Positions 53,692 to 63,069 of a DNA stretch of 64,000 bases are shown piece by piece. The notes under the pieces were generated by a model. The model had not been told where the DNA came from. It worked only from the letters and a program-made list of their open reading frames with translations, and did not search any database. Each line of letters opens with the position of its first letter. Position 1 is the first letter of the stretch. The position numbers and the translations under genes are program-made. Source of the stretch: Chitiniphilus purpureus (lineage in GTDB: Bacteria > Pseudomonadota > Gammaproteobacteria > Burkholderiales > Chitinibacteraceae); contig NZ_CP106753.1 in assembly GCF_025642115.1 (NCBI RefSeq), forward strand, positions 1,759,501-1,823,500. Direction: 5' to 3'.

Positions 53692-55047
53692 ATGAGCAAG
53701 CAAAAGACCTCCTACAGCTGTCAGGCCTGCGGCGCCACATCCCCCAAATGGCAGGGGCAGTGCCCTGGTTGCGGCGAGTGGAATACGCTGGTCGAGACGG
53801 TTGCCGACACTGGTGCCACTGCCGGGCGGTTCCAGTCGCTGGCCGCCGATGGCCAGATCCGGCAGCTTGCCGACGTCGAGACTGCTGAACTGCCCCGCAC
53901 CGCCACCGGCCTTGACGAACTGGACCGGGTGTTGGGCGGCGGGCTGGTGCCCGGCGGCGTGGTGCTGATCGGTGGCGACCCGGGCATCGGCAAATCGACG
54001 CTGTTGCTGCAGGCGATGACCCGCCTCGCAATCAACCGCAAGGTGCTGTACGTCTCGGGCGAGGAATCCCCGCAACAGATCGCATTGCGCGCACGGCGCC
54101 TGCAGCTGGGCGATGCCCCGGTGGCGCTGCTTGCCGAGATCGGCCTGGAAAAGATCCTGAACGGCCTGACGCAGGTCAAGCCGGATGTGGCGGTGATCGA
54201 TTCAATCCAGACGCTTTACACCGAAGCGCTGACCAGCGCGCCCGGCAGCGTGGCCCAGGTGCGCGAATGTGCGGCGCAGCTGACCCGCTATGCCAAGCGT
54301 ACCGGCACCACCATCCTGCTGGTCGGCCATGTCACCAAGGAGGGGGCACTGGCCGGCCCGCGGGTGCTGGAACACATCGTCGACGCGGTGCTTTATTTCG
54401 AGGGTGACACCCATTCGAGCTTCCGGCTGATCCGCGCGATCAAGAACCGCTTCGGCGCGGTCAACGAACTGGGCGTGTTCGCAATGACGGACAAGGGCCT
54501 GCGCGAGGTGTCCAATCCGTCGGCGCTGTTCCTGTCGCAGCATCGCGAGCCTGTACCGGGCTCGTGCGTGCTCGTCACCCAGGAGGGCTCCCGCCCGATG
54601 CTGGTCGAAGTGCAGGCACTGGTCGACGACGCGCATTCGCCGCAGCCGCGGCGGCTGGCGGTCGGCATGGAACAGAACCGGCTGGCATTGCTGCTGGCGG
54701 TGCTGCATCGCCATGCCGGGATCGCCGCGTTCGATCAGGACGTATTCATCAATGCTGTCGGCGGCGTGCGCATCGTCGAGCCGGCCGCCGACCTTGCGGT
54801 GCTGCTGGCGATCGTCTCAAGCCTGAAGAACCGCGCCCTGCCGGACAAGCTCATCGTGTTCGGCGAAGTGGGGCTGGCCGGCGAGGTACGACCGGTGCAA
54901 CGCGGGCAGGAGCGCCTGCGCGAAGCGGCCAAGCTTGGCTTCACCCAGGCCATCGTGCCCAAGGCCAACCGGCCCAGGCAAGCCATCGACGGCATGACCA
55001 TCACCGCGGTCGAGCGCCTAGCCGATGCCGTGGGTGCGGCCTTGTAA
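53692..55047 (+). CDS. radA: DNA repair protein RadA
   Basis: This 451-residue RecA-like protein has an N-terminal zinc finger (CQACG, CPGCG), Walker A GGDPGIGKST with Lys 101, and the RadA-specific KNRFG motif in IRAIKNRFGAVNELG. The C-terminal Lon-like domain ends with VERLADAVGAAL. It aids branch migration in recombination. The ATG at 53692 is preferred to the GTG at 53677. Confidence 0.97.
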   Translation: MSKQKTSYSCQACGATSPKWQGQCPGCGEWNTLVETVADTGATAGRFQSLAADGQIRQLADVETAELPRTATGLDELDRVLGGGLVPGGVVLIGGDPGIGKSTLLLQAMTRLAINRKVLYVSGEESPQQIALRARRLQLGDAPVALLAEIGLEKILNGLTQVKPDVAVIDSIQTLYTEALTSAPGSVAQVRECAAQLTRYAKRTGTTILLVGHVTKEGALAGPRVLEHIVDAVLYFEGDTHSSFRLIRAIKNRFGAVNELGVFAMTDKGLREVSNPSALFLSQHREPVPGSCVLVTQEGSRPMLVEVQALVDDAHSPQPRRLAVGMEQNRLALLLAVLHRHAGIAAFDQDVFINAVGGVRIVEPAADLAVLLAIVSSLKNRALPDKLIVFGEVGLAGEVRPVQRGQERLREAAKLGFTQAIVPKANRPRQAIDGMTITAVERLADAVGAAL

Positions 55048-55072
55048 GGCATTGCCTTCGCAGGCATTGCCT
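55047..55072. repeat. Two direct copies of AGGCATTGCCT
   Basis: Exact 11-base repeats at 55047-55057 and 55062-55072, right after the radA stop. Each unit is itself nearly palindromic, so small hairpins can form. Confidence 0.8.
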
Positions 55073-55194
55073 ATCGGCCCGATTGAATCGTTTTTTCCGG
55101 CTTCAGGTTGAAAGCCGATAAAATGCCCTCATTGCCTAAGGTACCGCACTGCGGCGATGCAGCCGCCGTGGCCCCCAACCCAACGGAGAACGCT

Positions 55195-55521
55195 ATGAGC
55201 GACCAGATCGTGTATGTCACCGATGCCAGTTTTGAAGACCAGGTGCTGAAGGCACAGAATCCGGTGCTGGTCGACTACTGGGCCGAGTGGTGCGGCCCTT
55301 GCAAGATGATCGCCCCCATCCTGGATGAGGTTGCCACCGATTACGCCGGCCGTCTGACCGTCGCCAAGCTCAATATCGACGAAAACCAGGCCACGCCGCC
55401 CAAGTACGGGATCCGTGGCATTCCCACGCTGATGTTGTTCGTGAACGGCGAAGTGAAGGCCACCAAGGTCGGCGCGCTGTCCAAGTCCCAACTCACCGCC
55501 TTCCTCGACGGCAATCTCTGA
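55195..55521 (+). CDS. trxA: Thioredoxin 1
   Basis: This 108-residue thioredoxin has the active site WCGPC (Cys33, Cys36) in [20 protein letters not shown]. The cis-Pro loop [11 protein letters not shown] and FLDGNL complete the fold. It reduces disulfides in the cytoplasm. The ATG at 55195 has CGGAGAA upstream. It precedes rho, as in many proteobacteria. Confidence 0.98.
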   Translation: MSDQIVYVTDASFEDQVLKAQNPVLVDYWAEWCGPCKMIAPILDEVATDYAGRLTVAKLNIDENQATPPKYGIRGIPTLMLFVNGEVKATKVGALSKSQLTAFLDGNL

Positions 55522-55566
55522 TCCTTGCACCCGGGCAACCGGGTGTCGCATCCATGCACGTATCGA

Positions 55567-55590
55567 GCCGCTGCGTTGACAGCGGCTTTT
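55567..55590 (+). terminator. Terminator hairpin after trxA
   Basis: GCCGCTG and CAGCGGC form a 7-base stem around CGTTGA, followed by TTTT. The -35 box of the rho promoter (TTGACA at 55576) lies inside it. Confidence 0.7.
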
Positions 55591-55603
55591 GCGGTTGTAT
55601 ACC
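55576..55603 (+). promoter_or_regulatory. Likely rho promoter nested in the trxA terminator
   Basis: TTGACA (55576-55581) and TATACC (55598-55603) are separated by 16 bases. It leaves a leader of about 90 bases before the rho ATG. Confidence 0.65.
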
Positions 55604-55700
55604 CTTAGTCCAATTTCGCGTTCGAACGGGTTCTCCGTTCAGCCTATCTCTCCCGACGCACTTTCCTTCCTATCCGCAGCAGCATCTACGGCAGATTCGC

Positions 55701-56951
55701 ATGCATTTGTCTGACCTAAAACATTACCACGTCACCCAGCTGGTCGAGATGGCCACGGAAATCGACGGCGCCAACCGCATGCGCAAGCAGGATCTGATCT
55801 TTGCGCTACTCAAGAACCAGGCCAAGAAGGGCGAGAGCATCTTCGGGGACGGCACGCTCGAAGTGCTGCCGGACGGCTTTGGCTTCCTGCGCAGCCCGGA
55901 TACCAGCTACCTTGCCGGCCCGGACGACATCTATGTCAGTCCCAGCCAGATCCGACGTTTCAACCTGCACACCGGCGATACCATCGAAGGCGAGATCCGC
56001 ACGCCCAAGGATGGCGAGCGCTATTTCGCACTGGTGAAGGTGGACAAGGTCAATGGCGAGCCACCCGAGAACACCAAGAACAAGATCCTGTTCGAGAACC
56101 TGACGCCGCTGTTTCCCACCGAGCGCCTGCAGCTTGAGCGCGACATTAAGGGCACCGAGAACATCACCGGTCGGATCGTCGACCTGATCGCACCCATCGG
56201 CAAAGGCCAGCGCGGCTTGCTGGTGGCGCCGCCCAAATCCGGCAAGACCGTGATGCTGCAGAAGATCGCCCATGCGATCACCGCCAACCATCCGGACGTC
56301 GTCATGATCGTGCTGATGATTGACGAGCGCCCCGAGGAAGTGACCGAGATGCAGCGCTCGGTCAAGGGCGAGGTGGTGAGTTCCACCTTCGACGAACCGG
56401 CCACCCGCCACGTGCAGGTCGCCGAGATGGTGATCGAGAAGGCCAAGCGCCTTGTCGAGCACAAGAAGGACGTGGTGATCCTGCTCGACTCGATCACCCG
56501 GCTGGCTCGCGCCTACAACACCGTGGTGCCGGCTTCGGGCAAGGTGCTCACCGGCGGGGTGGACGCCAATGCGCTGCAACGCCCCAAGCGCTTCTTCGGC
56601 GCGGCGCGCAACATCGAGGAGGGTGGCTCGCTCACCATCATCGGTACCGCGCTGATCGATACCGGCAGCCGGATGGATGATGTGATCTACGAGGAATTCA
56701 AGGGTACCGGCAATTCCGAGATCCATTTGGATCGGCGCATGGCGGAAAAGCGTATCTTCCCGGCGATCAACATCAACCGCTCGGGTACCCGGCGCGAGGA
56801 GTTGCTGCTGCCGCAGGATCAGCTGCAGAAGATCTGGGTGCTGCGCAAGCTGCTCTATCCGATGGATGACATCGAGGCGATGGAATTCCTGCAGGAGAAG
56901 ATCAAGGCAACCAAGAGCAACCTTGACTTCTTCGACTCGATGCGGCGTTGA
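55701..56951 (+). CDS. rho: Transcription termination factor Rho
   Basis: This 416-residue hexameric RNA helicase begins [18 protein letters not shown]. An OSB-type RNA-binding domain with [29 protein letters not shown] follows, then Walker [14 protein letters not shown] and Walker [16 protein letters not shown]. The arginine finger region [14 protein letters not shown] is present. The long leader before the ATG fits known autoregulation of rho, though the sequence alone does not prove it. It follows trxA. Confidence 0.98.
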   Translation: MHLSDLKHYHVTQLVEMATEIDGANRMRKQDLIFALLKNQAKKGESIFGDGTLEVLPDGFGFLRSPDTSYLAGPDDIYVSPSQIRRFNLHTGDTIEGEIRTPKDGERYFALVKVDKVNGEPPENTKNKILFENLTPLFPTERLQLERDIKGTENITGRIVDLIAPIGKGQRGLLVAPPKSGKTVMLQKIAHAITANHPDVVMIVLMIDERPEEVTEMQRSVKGEVVSSTFDEPATRHVQVAEMVIEKAKRLVEHKKDVVILLDSITRLARAYNTVVPASGKVLTGGVDANALQRPKRFFGAARNIEEGGSLTIIGTALIDTGSRMDDVIYEEFKGTGNSEIHLDRRMAEKRIFPAININRSGTRREELLLPQDQLQKIWVLRKLLYPMDDIEAMEFLQEKIKATKSNLDFFDSMRR

Positions 56952-56964
56952 GCCGCGCAAAGCC

Positions 56965-56993
56965 TTGCGGTAACAGCGGGCTTCTGAAATAAT
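56965..56993 (+). promoter_or_regulatory. Possible rpmE2 promoter
   Basis: TTGCGG (56965-56970) and AATAAT (56988-56993) are 17 bases apart, just after the rho stop. Confidence 0.45.
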
Positions 56994-57046
56994 CGCCGTT
57001 TTGCGTCGGCACAACCCCGGCGCGCCTATGCAGACAAGGAACGAAA

Positions 57047-57307
57047 ATGAAAGACGGTATCCATCCCGACTACAAGGAAGTGATCTTCTACGACGCCAGC
57101 GTCGACTTCAAATTCCTGACCCGCTCCACGATGCAGGTCAAGGGCGGCGAGACGATGAAGTGGACCGATGGCAAGGACTATCCGGTGGTGCGCCTGGACG
57201 TTTCCAGCGAATCGCATCCCTTCTACACCGGTAAGCAGAAGATCGTCGATACCGCCGGCCGCGTGGAGAAGTTCCGCCAGAAGTACGCGATGTACGGCTC
57301 CCGCTAA
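57047..57307 (+). CDS. rpmE2: Ribosomal protein bL31, type B (no zinc Cys)
   Basis: This 86-residue protein begins [18 protein letters not shown] and ends [25 protein letters not shown]. The type A zinc Cys are absent, so this is the zinc-independent form. It belongs to the large subunit. The trxA-rho-rpmE2 order is common in betaproteobacteria. It ends at a clear terminator. Confidence 0.96.
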   Translation: MKDGIHPDYKEVIFYDASVDFKFLTRSTMQVKGGETMKWTDGKDYPVVRLDVSSESHPFYTGKQKIVDTAGRVEKFRQKYAMYGSR

Positions 57308-57324
57308 GCACAGCGTCCGTCCGC

Positions 57325-57350
57325 AAAAGGCAGCCTCGGCTGCCTTTTTT
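57325..57350 (+). terminator. Rho-independent terminator after rpmE2
   Basis: AAAAGGCAGCC and GGCTGCCTTTT form the stem with a short loop, followed by TT. Confidence 0.93.
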
Positions 57351-57412
57351 GCTATCTGCGCCGACGATCGGTTTGGGCGATAATCCTTGGCTGCACAACA
57401 CGAGATACCTGC

Positions 57413-59035
57413 ATGCTGACCTACGTGCCGCCGGCCGAGCGCGAAGTCTCTGTCGTTCCCAGCCAGAAGCCCTGGCTGCTGGTGTTGCTGTGCGTGCTGT
57501 GGCTGTTGCCCGGCCTGGTCGGGCACGATCCCTGGAAGCCGGCGGAGCTGGAAACCGCGGCAGTGGTGAAGCGTTTCGTCCAGGACGGCTATTGGGTGCT
57601 GCCCCGGTTTGCCGACGTGGCCTATCTCGAGTTCGCACCGCTTTACTATTGGTCCGCGGCCGTATTGGCATGGCCGCTGTCGCGGCTGGGGATGGATATC
57701 CACGATGCAGGTCGGCTGGCCACCGGGCTTTGGATGGCATTGGCGATGTGGGGGATCGGGCTGGCCGGGCGCGAGCTGTATGGCCGGCGCCAGGGCCGGG
57801 TGGCGGTGGTGGTGCTGATCGGCTCGGTCGGGCTGGTCATCTGGGGGCATCAATTGGCGCCTCAGGTGTTGCTGGTCGCGGCCTTCTCCTGGCATGCGTT
57901 CGCGCTTGCGCATTCGACCCGCCGGCCGGTATTGGCCGGTCTGGCGCTGGGTTTGGCGTGGCTGGTGCTGCTGCTGGGCGCAAGCTGGGCCGAATTCCTG
58001 CTGGCGTTGGCATCCGCCCTGCTGCTGCCAATATTCAAGCCGTGGCGTCGCGCGGTGTTCCTGGCAGCCTTTGTCACCGCGCTGGTGGTGTCGTTGCCGA
58101 TCGCGGCGGTGTGGGCACTGTGGCTGCATCAGTTCAGCACGGCGGCGTTCGATGCCTGGTGGCGTTTCGACGCACTGGGCCCCTTTGGCGGGTTTGCGCA
58201 CCTGCGCTGGTTCCACCGCTTCGGTTTTCTGATCGCGACGGTGCCGTGGTTCACCTGGCCGGCGCTGCCGCTGGCGATCTGGGGGATCTGGGCCAACCGG
58301 CGGCAGTGGCGGGAGCCCGGGATCGCGCTGCCGGCACTGATGGCCGGGTTGACGCTGGTTTGGCTTGCATGTGCCGGTGAAGTGCGCGACTACTCGCTGC
58401 TGCCGCTGCTCGTGCCGCTGGCATTGCTGGCCACCGCGAGCATCGATGCGTTGCAGCGTGGCGCTGCGGCCGCGCTCAACTGGTTCGGCATGATGACCTT
58501 CGGCATCGGCGCGCTGGTGTTATGGCTCGCCTGGTTTGCTTTGCATACCGGCATGCCGCCGCAGCTGCTGCAGCGGATCGAAGCCTTGAATCCGGATCAT
58601 GTGCCGTCGGTGGCCGTGCCCGGGCTGATCTTTGCCGCAATCCTGAGCGTGGTGTGGTGGGGCGTGCTGGCACGCAAGCGCCCGCTAGGGCGGCTGGCAG
58701 TGACCAACTGGGCCTGTGGCGTCACCTTATTCTGGGGCGTGCTGATCGGGCTGTGGCAACCGTGGCTCGACGAGACCAAGAGCTATCGGGAAGTGGCCAC
58801 CGGGCTCGCGGCCGCCTGGGGTGAACGCAGCGGTTGCCTGGATGTGAGCAGTACCCCGCAGGCGATGGTGGTGTCACTGGACTACTTCACCGAGCTCAAG
58901 CTGCGCAGATACGACGGCAGGCCGTGCCGCTGGCAGCTCCATCAAGGCCTTGCCCTGCCGGACGAGTCCGTGCTGTGGCAGGGGGCTCGCCGCGGCGACG
59001 ATGCGCGCGAGCGCTTCTACCTGCTCGCCAAATAG
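57413..59035 (+). CDS. GT-C-fold glycosyltransferase (ArnT/GT39-like), multipass membrane protein
   Basis: This 540-residue protein has about ten membrane helices. The N-terminal loop LPGLVGHDPWKPAELETAAVVKRFVQDGYWVLPRFADVAYLEFAPLYYW carries the catalytic-type Asp and E-x-A of ArnT-like enzymes. The C-terminal part is a small soluble periplasmic domain. It should transfer a sugar from a polyprenyl carrier to lipid or protein. The substrate is unknown. A candidate -10 (GATAAT) lies 30 bases upstream. Confidence 0.85.
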   Translation: MLTYVPPAEREVSVVPSQKPWLLVLLCVLWLLPGLVGHDPWKPAELETAAVVKRFVQDGYWVLPRFADVAYLEFAPLYYWSAAVLAWPLSRLGMDIHDAGRLATGLWMALAMWGIGLAGRELYGRRQGRVAVVVLIGSVGLVIWGHQLAPQVLLVAAFSWHAFALAHSTRRPVLAGLALGLAWLVLLLGASWAEFLLALASALLLPIFKPWRRAVFLAAFVTALVVSLPIAAVWALWLHQFSTAAFDAWWRFDALGPFGGFAHLRWFHRFGFLIATVPWFTWPALPLAIWGIWANRRQWREPGIALPALMAGLTLVWLACAGEVRDYSLLPLLVPLALLATASIDALQRGAAAALNWFGMMTFGIGALVLWLAWFALHTGMPPQLLQRIEALNPDHVPSVAVPGLIFAAILSVVWWGVLARKRPLGRLAVTNWACGVTLFWGVLIGLWQPWLDETKSYREVATGLAAAWGERSGCLDVSSTPQAMVVSLDYFTELKLRRYDGRPCRWQLHQGLALPDESVLWQGARRGDDARERFYLLAK

Positions 59036-59036
59036 G

Positions 59037-59055
59037 AAGCGCCCAACGGGCGCTT
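59037..59055. terminator. Hairpin between convergent genes
   Basis: AAGCGCCC and GGGCGCTT form a perfect 8-base stem around AAC directly after the glycosyltransferase stop. There is no T-run, so it may act as a stabilising 3' hairpin rather than a full terminator. Confidence 0.55.
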
Positions 59056-59095
59056 GGATCGACACAGGCTCATGCCGGCGCTGCCGTATCACGGC

Positions 59096-59260
59096 TCAGT
59101 GCCGTGCTTCGCGTTCGCGCTGCGCCGCGGTCTCTTGCCGGACATTGCGCCGGACAAAATAGAAAAGGTATGCCGCCATCACGATCATGAAGCCGATCGT
59201 GAACAGGCTGAGCAGGCCGATCTCGGACATGAACAACGTCTGCAGCGGTGTGTTTTCCAT
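59096..59260 (-). CDS. DUF3149 small membrane protein
   Basis: A 54-residue protein: MENTPLQTLFMSEIGLLSLF then a membrane helix and YFVRRNVRQETAAQ. The SEIGLLSLFTIGFMI core is the DUF3149 signature. The ATG has CAGGAG upstream. It is easily missed because of its size. The function of the family is unknown. Confidence 0.85.
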   Translation of the reverse strand: MENTPLQTLFMSEIGLLSLFTIGFMIVMAAYLFYFVRRNVRQETAAQREREARH

Positions 59261-59330
59261 GATGGTGCTCCTGGCTCAAGGCGTATGGCACCAGCATGCG
59301 GGGGTCGACCCGTCTGCGCGTTGATGAAGG

Positions 59331-61202
59331 TCAAGCCGACTGCTGCGGTTCGATCTCGTCGTAGAGCGCGCTCTGATTGCGGCCGTGATGTTTGGCGTGA
59401 TAGAGCGCAAGGTCCGCGCGCTTGAGCAGATCGTCGATCAACTGATCATCCCGGCGCAGCGCACTGATGCCGATGCTGCCGGTGAAGGCAAGTTCGCTGC
59501 CGTTGGGGAGTGCAATCCGATGCGCCTCGATATTGACGCGGACACGCTCGGCCGCAGCACAGGCAAGCTCCGGAGTCGTTTCGGGCAGGAGTGCGGCGAA
59601 CTCCTCGCCGCCCATACGCGCCACCACGTCCACATCGCGCAGCGTGGCGCTGAGTACCTGGGCGACGGCGCGGATGGCCTGATCGCCCACGTCGTGCCCA
59701 TGGGTGTCGTTGATGCGCTTGAAGTAGTCGATATCGAGCATCAGCAGCGCCAAGGGCCGGGCATAGCGCTGCGCGCGTGCCAGTTCCTGGTTGGCCAGCT
59801 CCATGAAATGCGCGCGGTTCGACAGGCCGGACAGGCTGTCGGTGGTGGCACGGCGCTTGAGCTCGCCCTCCAGCCGCTTGCGTTCGGTGATGTCCGAGAC
59901 GCCGATCATCAGGGTGATCTCCTCGCCGACGGTGACGCTGGACATCGACAGGCTGGCCCAGAACGCCTCGCCACTCCAGCGCCGCATCCGTACCTCGATG
60001 TTGCGTATGCCCTGCGTCTGGTCCATGGCGAGCAACTGCTCGCGGAAATCGCTGCTGTTCAGGTAGAAATCGGCTGCGCGCAGCGACAGCGCACCCGCCT
60101 GGGGAATGTCGAAGGTACGTGCGCCCTGCTGGTTGATGTAGGTGATGAAGCACTCGGGCAGCCGGGCCAGCAGCAACGCCACCGGGATCGTTTCGATCAT
60201 CTGGCGGAACCGGACCTCACTCACGTTGAGACGGCTTTCCTTCTGCTGCAGGTTGCGTGCGAGCCGGTGCGAGCGCCAGAAGAAATAGATCATCATCAGC
60301 GCCATCGCCAGCAGCAGGCTGCCGCCGACAAGGTAGTACAGGTTGTTGTTGCGCCAGCTGGCGAGGTAGTCGCGCGACGAGGTGCTCACCACCACGGAGA
60401 ACGGCGAGCCTGCCAACTGGCGGTAGCTGACCAGCCGGGTGACCCCGGCCCCGTTCTCAAGGACGGTGATGCCTGTCGCCAGCGTGCCGTTGTTGAGTTG
60501 ACGCAGGAGCTGCGGGTCCGGCGAGAAATCGTCGGCCGGCCGCTCGCCCGGCCGTTGTGCGACGGCCGCGCTGCGCTCGTCCACCAGCAGCGCGATCCCG
60601 TGCTGACCGAGATCGAGCGTATCGAGCACCTGCTGGAAGTAGGCGGTCGTGACGTTGGCGACCACCAGGCCGGCAAACTGGCCGTCGCGTGTTTCCAGCC
60701 GGCGTGCCAATGCGATGCCCTGCTGGTGTTTGTCCGTGCCTTGCAGCCGCGCATAGACCCGTTCACGGTAGGGGTCGTCGCGGATCCGTGCCAGCTGTGC
60801 GGCATCGAACGGTGGTTGCGCGGTGCCGAAATCAAGTGCCTGGTAGACCACACGGCCATCCGGCGCGATCAGCAGGATGTTGTCCGCCTGCCGCACCAGC
60901 GTCAGCTTGTCCAGCAGCAGGCCCTGCAGCGCCTTGGCCCGGGTGTCGTCCAGCGGGCTGCGCGCCAGTGCCGGCACATCGACCCGGTCCTCCAGATCGC
61001 GCAGCACCAGATCGACCTCGCGCAGGGCGCTGCGCAGTTGCGCTTCGAGCATCTGCGACAGATTGTCGACGCGCGAGCGGGCCTGGGCCATCTGCGCCCG
61101 GTATGAACTGTTCACCTGATAGCCCAGGATGGAGATCATCCCCAGGCCGAACAGCATGGCGAACACGGTGATGCTGGCGGACTGGCGCGCTGACCACTGC
61201 AT
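59331..61202 (-). CDS. Membrane diguanylate cyclase with Cache and PAS domains
   Basis: This protein of about 623 residues has two membrane helices (near 9-29 and 288-310) flanking a double-Cache sensing domain. A PAS domain (about 325-445) precedes the GGDEF domain with GGEEF at 531-535. RDVD stands five residues before GGEEF, the inhibitory site of feedback control. The active site is intact, so it should make c-di-GMP in response to an extracytoplasmic ligand. The start is ATG 61202; a TTG at 61220 overlaps the yajQ stop. It follows yajQ on one transcript. Confidence 0.93.
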   Translation of the reverse strand: MQWSARQSASITVFAMLFGLGMISILGYQVNSSYRAQMAQARSRVDNLSQMLEAQLRSALREVDLVLRDLEDRVDVPALARSPLDDTRAKALQGLLLDKLTLVRQADNILLIAPDGRVVYQALDFGTAQPPFDAAQLARIRDDPYRERVYARLQGTDKHQQGIALARRLETRDGQFAGLVVANVTTAYFQQVLDTLDLGQHGIALLVDERSAAVAQRPGERPADDFSPDPQLLRQLNNGTLATGITVLENGAGVTRLVSYRQLAGSPFSVVVSTSSRDYLASWRNNNLYYLVGGSLLLAMALMMIYFFWRSHRLARNLQQKESRLNVSEVRFRQMIETIPVALLLARLPECFITYINQQGARTFDIPQAGALSLRAADFYLNSSDFREQLLAMDQTQGIRNIEVRMRRWSGEAFWASLSMSSVTVGEEITLMIGVSDITERKRLEGELKRRATTDSLSGLSNRAHFMELANQELARAQRYARPLALLMLDIDYFKRINDTHGHDVGDQAIRAVAQVLSATLRDVDVVARMGGEEFAALLPETTPELACAAAERVRVNIEAHRIALPNGSELAFTGSIGISALRRDDQLIDDLLKRADLALYHAKHHGRNQSALYDEIEPQQSA

Positions 61203-61216
61203 GATGCGGGGGCGCT

Positions 61217-61702
61217 TCAATCGCGGAAGTTCTGGTACTGGAGCGGGAAGTCGTCGACCGCCTTGCGGATCAGCGCAATCGCTTCCTGCAGCGTGTCGCG
61301 CTTGGCCCCCGAGACACGGACCGCGTCACCCTGGATCGCGGCCTGCACCTTGAGCTTGGAATCCTTGATCGCGCGCACGATGCGCTTGGCGAGGTCCGAG
61401 TCGACGCCGGTCTTGATCGTCAGCGCCTGCTTGACCTTGTTGCCGGACACCTTCTCGACCTTGCCTTCGTCGAGCGCACGGATGTCCACCCCGCGCTTGG
61501 CAAGCTTGGTGACCAGCACGTCCTTGACCTGATCGAGCTGGAATTCGCTGTCGGCGAACGCGGTCAGCACCTTGTCGTTCTGCTCAACCCGCGCGTCCGA
61601 TCCCTTGAAGTCGTAACGGTTGCCGACTTCCTTGTTGGTCTGTTCGACCGCGTTGCGGATTTCCACTTCATCGATCTCGGACACGATATCGAAAGAGGGC
61701 AT
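61217..61702 (-). CDS. yajQ: YajQ-family cyclic-di-GMP-binding protein
   Basis: This 161-residue protein begins [21 protein letters not shown] and contains [13 protein letters not shown] and [34 protein letters not shown]. In Xanthomonas a YajQ homologue is a c-di-GMP effector; in others it binds nucleotides. It lies just before a diguanylate cyclase, which strengthens the link to c-di-GMP signalling. It starts 17 bases after the DinB-family gene. Confidence 0.96.
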   Translation of the reverse strand: MPSFDIVSEIDEVEIRNAVEQTNKEVGNRYDFKGSDARVEQNDKVLTAFADSEFQLDQVKDVLVTKLAKRGVDIRALDEGKVEKVSGNKVKQALTIKTGVDSDLAKRIVRAIKDSKLKVQAAIQGDAVRVSGAKRDTLQEAIALIRKAVDDFPLQYQNFRD

Positions 61703-61719
61703 GCCGGGTTCCTCGTCGT

Positions 61720-62238
61720 TCAGTGCGTCAGCCAGTCCGGATCGGCAAGCTCGGGCAGCATCGGCAGGTCCGTGATGCCAAAGTCGATGTCGAGCTGTGC
61801 CAGGAGTGTGGTCAGCTGGCCGCGATGATGGGTCTGATGGTTGAAGAAATGGGTGACGAACACCCAGCGGGGCTGGGTGAATTCACGCTGGTAGAGGCGG
61901 CTGGTAAAACTGAACTGCTGTGCCAGCCAACTTTCGGTCAGGCCGTCGGCCCATTCGACCAGTTGTTCGTCCAGGCTGGCACGGGCCGCCTTGAGATCAT
62001 CCCAGTCCGGGCAGAGCAGGGTGCCAAGCGGTGGCAGCTCGACCGGCTGCTGCTGCAGCCGGTTGAACCAGGCGGTATCGCCCCACAGCAGGTGATCGAG
62101 CGTGGCGTGGATGGATTTGAAGAACGCGCCGAGGTCGGCGTGGCGCGTGGTGTCGTCGAGCCGGTCGCAGGCTGCATACAGGCGCTCGTTCATCCAGCGG
62201 TTGTACGCAGCCATCAATCGAGGGTAGTTCGCATCCAT
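61720..62238 (-). CDS. DinB-family putative metal-dependent protein
   Basis: This 172-residue protein has the four-helix DinB fold: [17 protein letters not shown] and [21 protein letters not shown], which supply the three metal His. Close relatives are named after damage-inducible DinB of Bacillus (not DNA polymerase IV). Reactions are known for some members (thiol transferases) but not here. It is the first gene of a likely DinB-yajQ-cyclase operon. Confidence 0.88.
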   Translation of the reverse strand: MDANYPRLMAAYNRWMNERLYAACDRLDDTTRHADLGAFFKSIHATLDHLLWGDTAWFNRLQQQPVELPPLGTLLCPDWDDLKAARASLDEQLVEWADGLTESWLAQQFSFTSRLYQREFTQPRWVFVTHFFNHQTHHRGQLTTLLAQLDIDFGITDLPMLPELADPDWLTH

Positions 62239-62398
62239 GCAGTATGCTCCTTGGCACCCGTGTCAGCTGTCGGCAGGGCTTGGCAGATCGATGCCGCGCG
62301 GCGCCCCGAAATCGCAGTGTACCCGGTGGTGCATGGGGATTTCGAGCATCCGGCGGACCGAAGCTGCGGCAATCGCGGCCAGCGGACGGCGCGGGCGA

Positions 62399-62710
62399 TC
62401 AGCCGAAGTGGCAGACGTAGTGCAATGTCTCGGTCACTTCGATTTCAAAACTGGCGTCGCCGGGCACGTCGAACGAGGTACCGGCGCCGTAGGTCGTGGC
62501 TTCGTTCTGGCCTGCGAGCTTGACGCGGCAGCTGCCCGCGATCAATTCCATCACTTCCGGCGCGCCGGTGTTGAAGGTGAGGGTGGAAGGCAGGATGACG
62601 CCCACGCTCTTGCGGCTGCCGTCGGCCAGGATGACGGTGTGGCTGACGCATTTGCCGTCGAAATAGACGTTGGCTTGTTTGAGGACGGAAACGTTGTCGA
62701 ATTGGCTCAT
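62399..62710 (-). CDS. ppnP: Pyrimidine/purine nucleoside phosphorylase PpnP
   Basis: This 103-residue cupin enzyme begins [25 protein letters not shown] and contains [29 protein letters not shown] and [13 protein letters not shown]. PpnP splits several nucleosides with phosphate. GGAAG precedes ATG 62710. It lies 23 bases after the DUF2788 gene. Confidence 0.95.
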   Translation of the reverse strand: MSQFDNVSVLKQANVYFDGKCVSHTVILADGSRKSVGVILPSTLTFNTGAPEVMELIAGSCRVKLAGQNEATTYGAGTSFDVPGDASFEIEVTETLHYVCHFG

Positions 62711-62733
62711 GATATCTTCCAGAGGCGTGCCGC

Positions 62734-62955
62734 TTATTTCTGCAGCACTTCGGTGAGGATGGTCTTGACGATAAAGCCGAACATGCCGAAGCCCAGCACG
62801 AAGAACAACACCAGCGTGCCGTACTTGCCCGCCTTCGAGTCCTTGGCGAGCTTGTAGATGATGAAGCCCATGTAGGCGATCAGCGCCGTGCAGAGCACCG
62901 ACACCGTGAGTGTGGTGAAGGCCTCTTCGGACATGTTGGCAATGGCGTCGAGCAT
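62734..62955 (-). CDS. DUF2788 small membrane protein
   Basis: This 73-residue protein has two membrane helices: [53 protein letters not shown]. The YMGFIIxKLAKxSKAG core is the DUF2788 signature. The function is unknown. Upstream of ppnP, likely in the same transcript. Confidence 0.88.
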   Translation of the reverse strand: MLDAIANMSEEAFTTLTVSVLCTALIAYMGFIIYKLAKDSKAGKYGTLVLFFVLGFGMFGFIVKTILTEVLQK

Positions 62956-63069
62956 AGGGGTCTTGGTTCCGGGGTTGGGCGCGGCAACGGCGTCGAGGGC
63001 AAGGTGCCAGAGAGAGCCGGCCCCGAACGGCGCAGGTGCGCGGGGCCGGCATCGACGCCTGCGGCAAGC

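Noticed and set aside
57047..57307. Zinc-free L31 next to rho as a replacement event
   Set aside because: The trxA-rho-rpmE2 order with type B L31 is ordinary in betaproteobacteria, so it is not noteworthy.
59070..59297. A 75-codon minus-strand frame near the DUF3149 gene
   Set aside because: It is the wrong frame over the real DUF3149 gene, which has the family motif and ribosome site.
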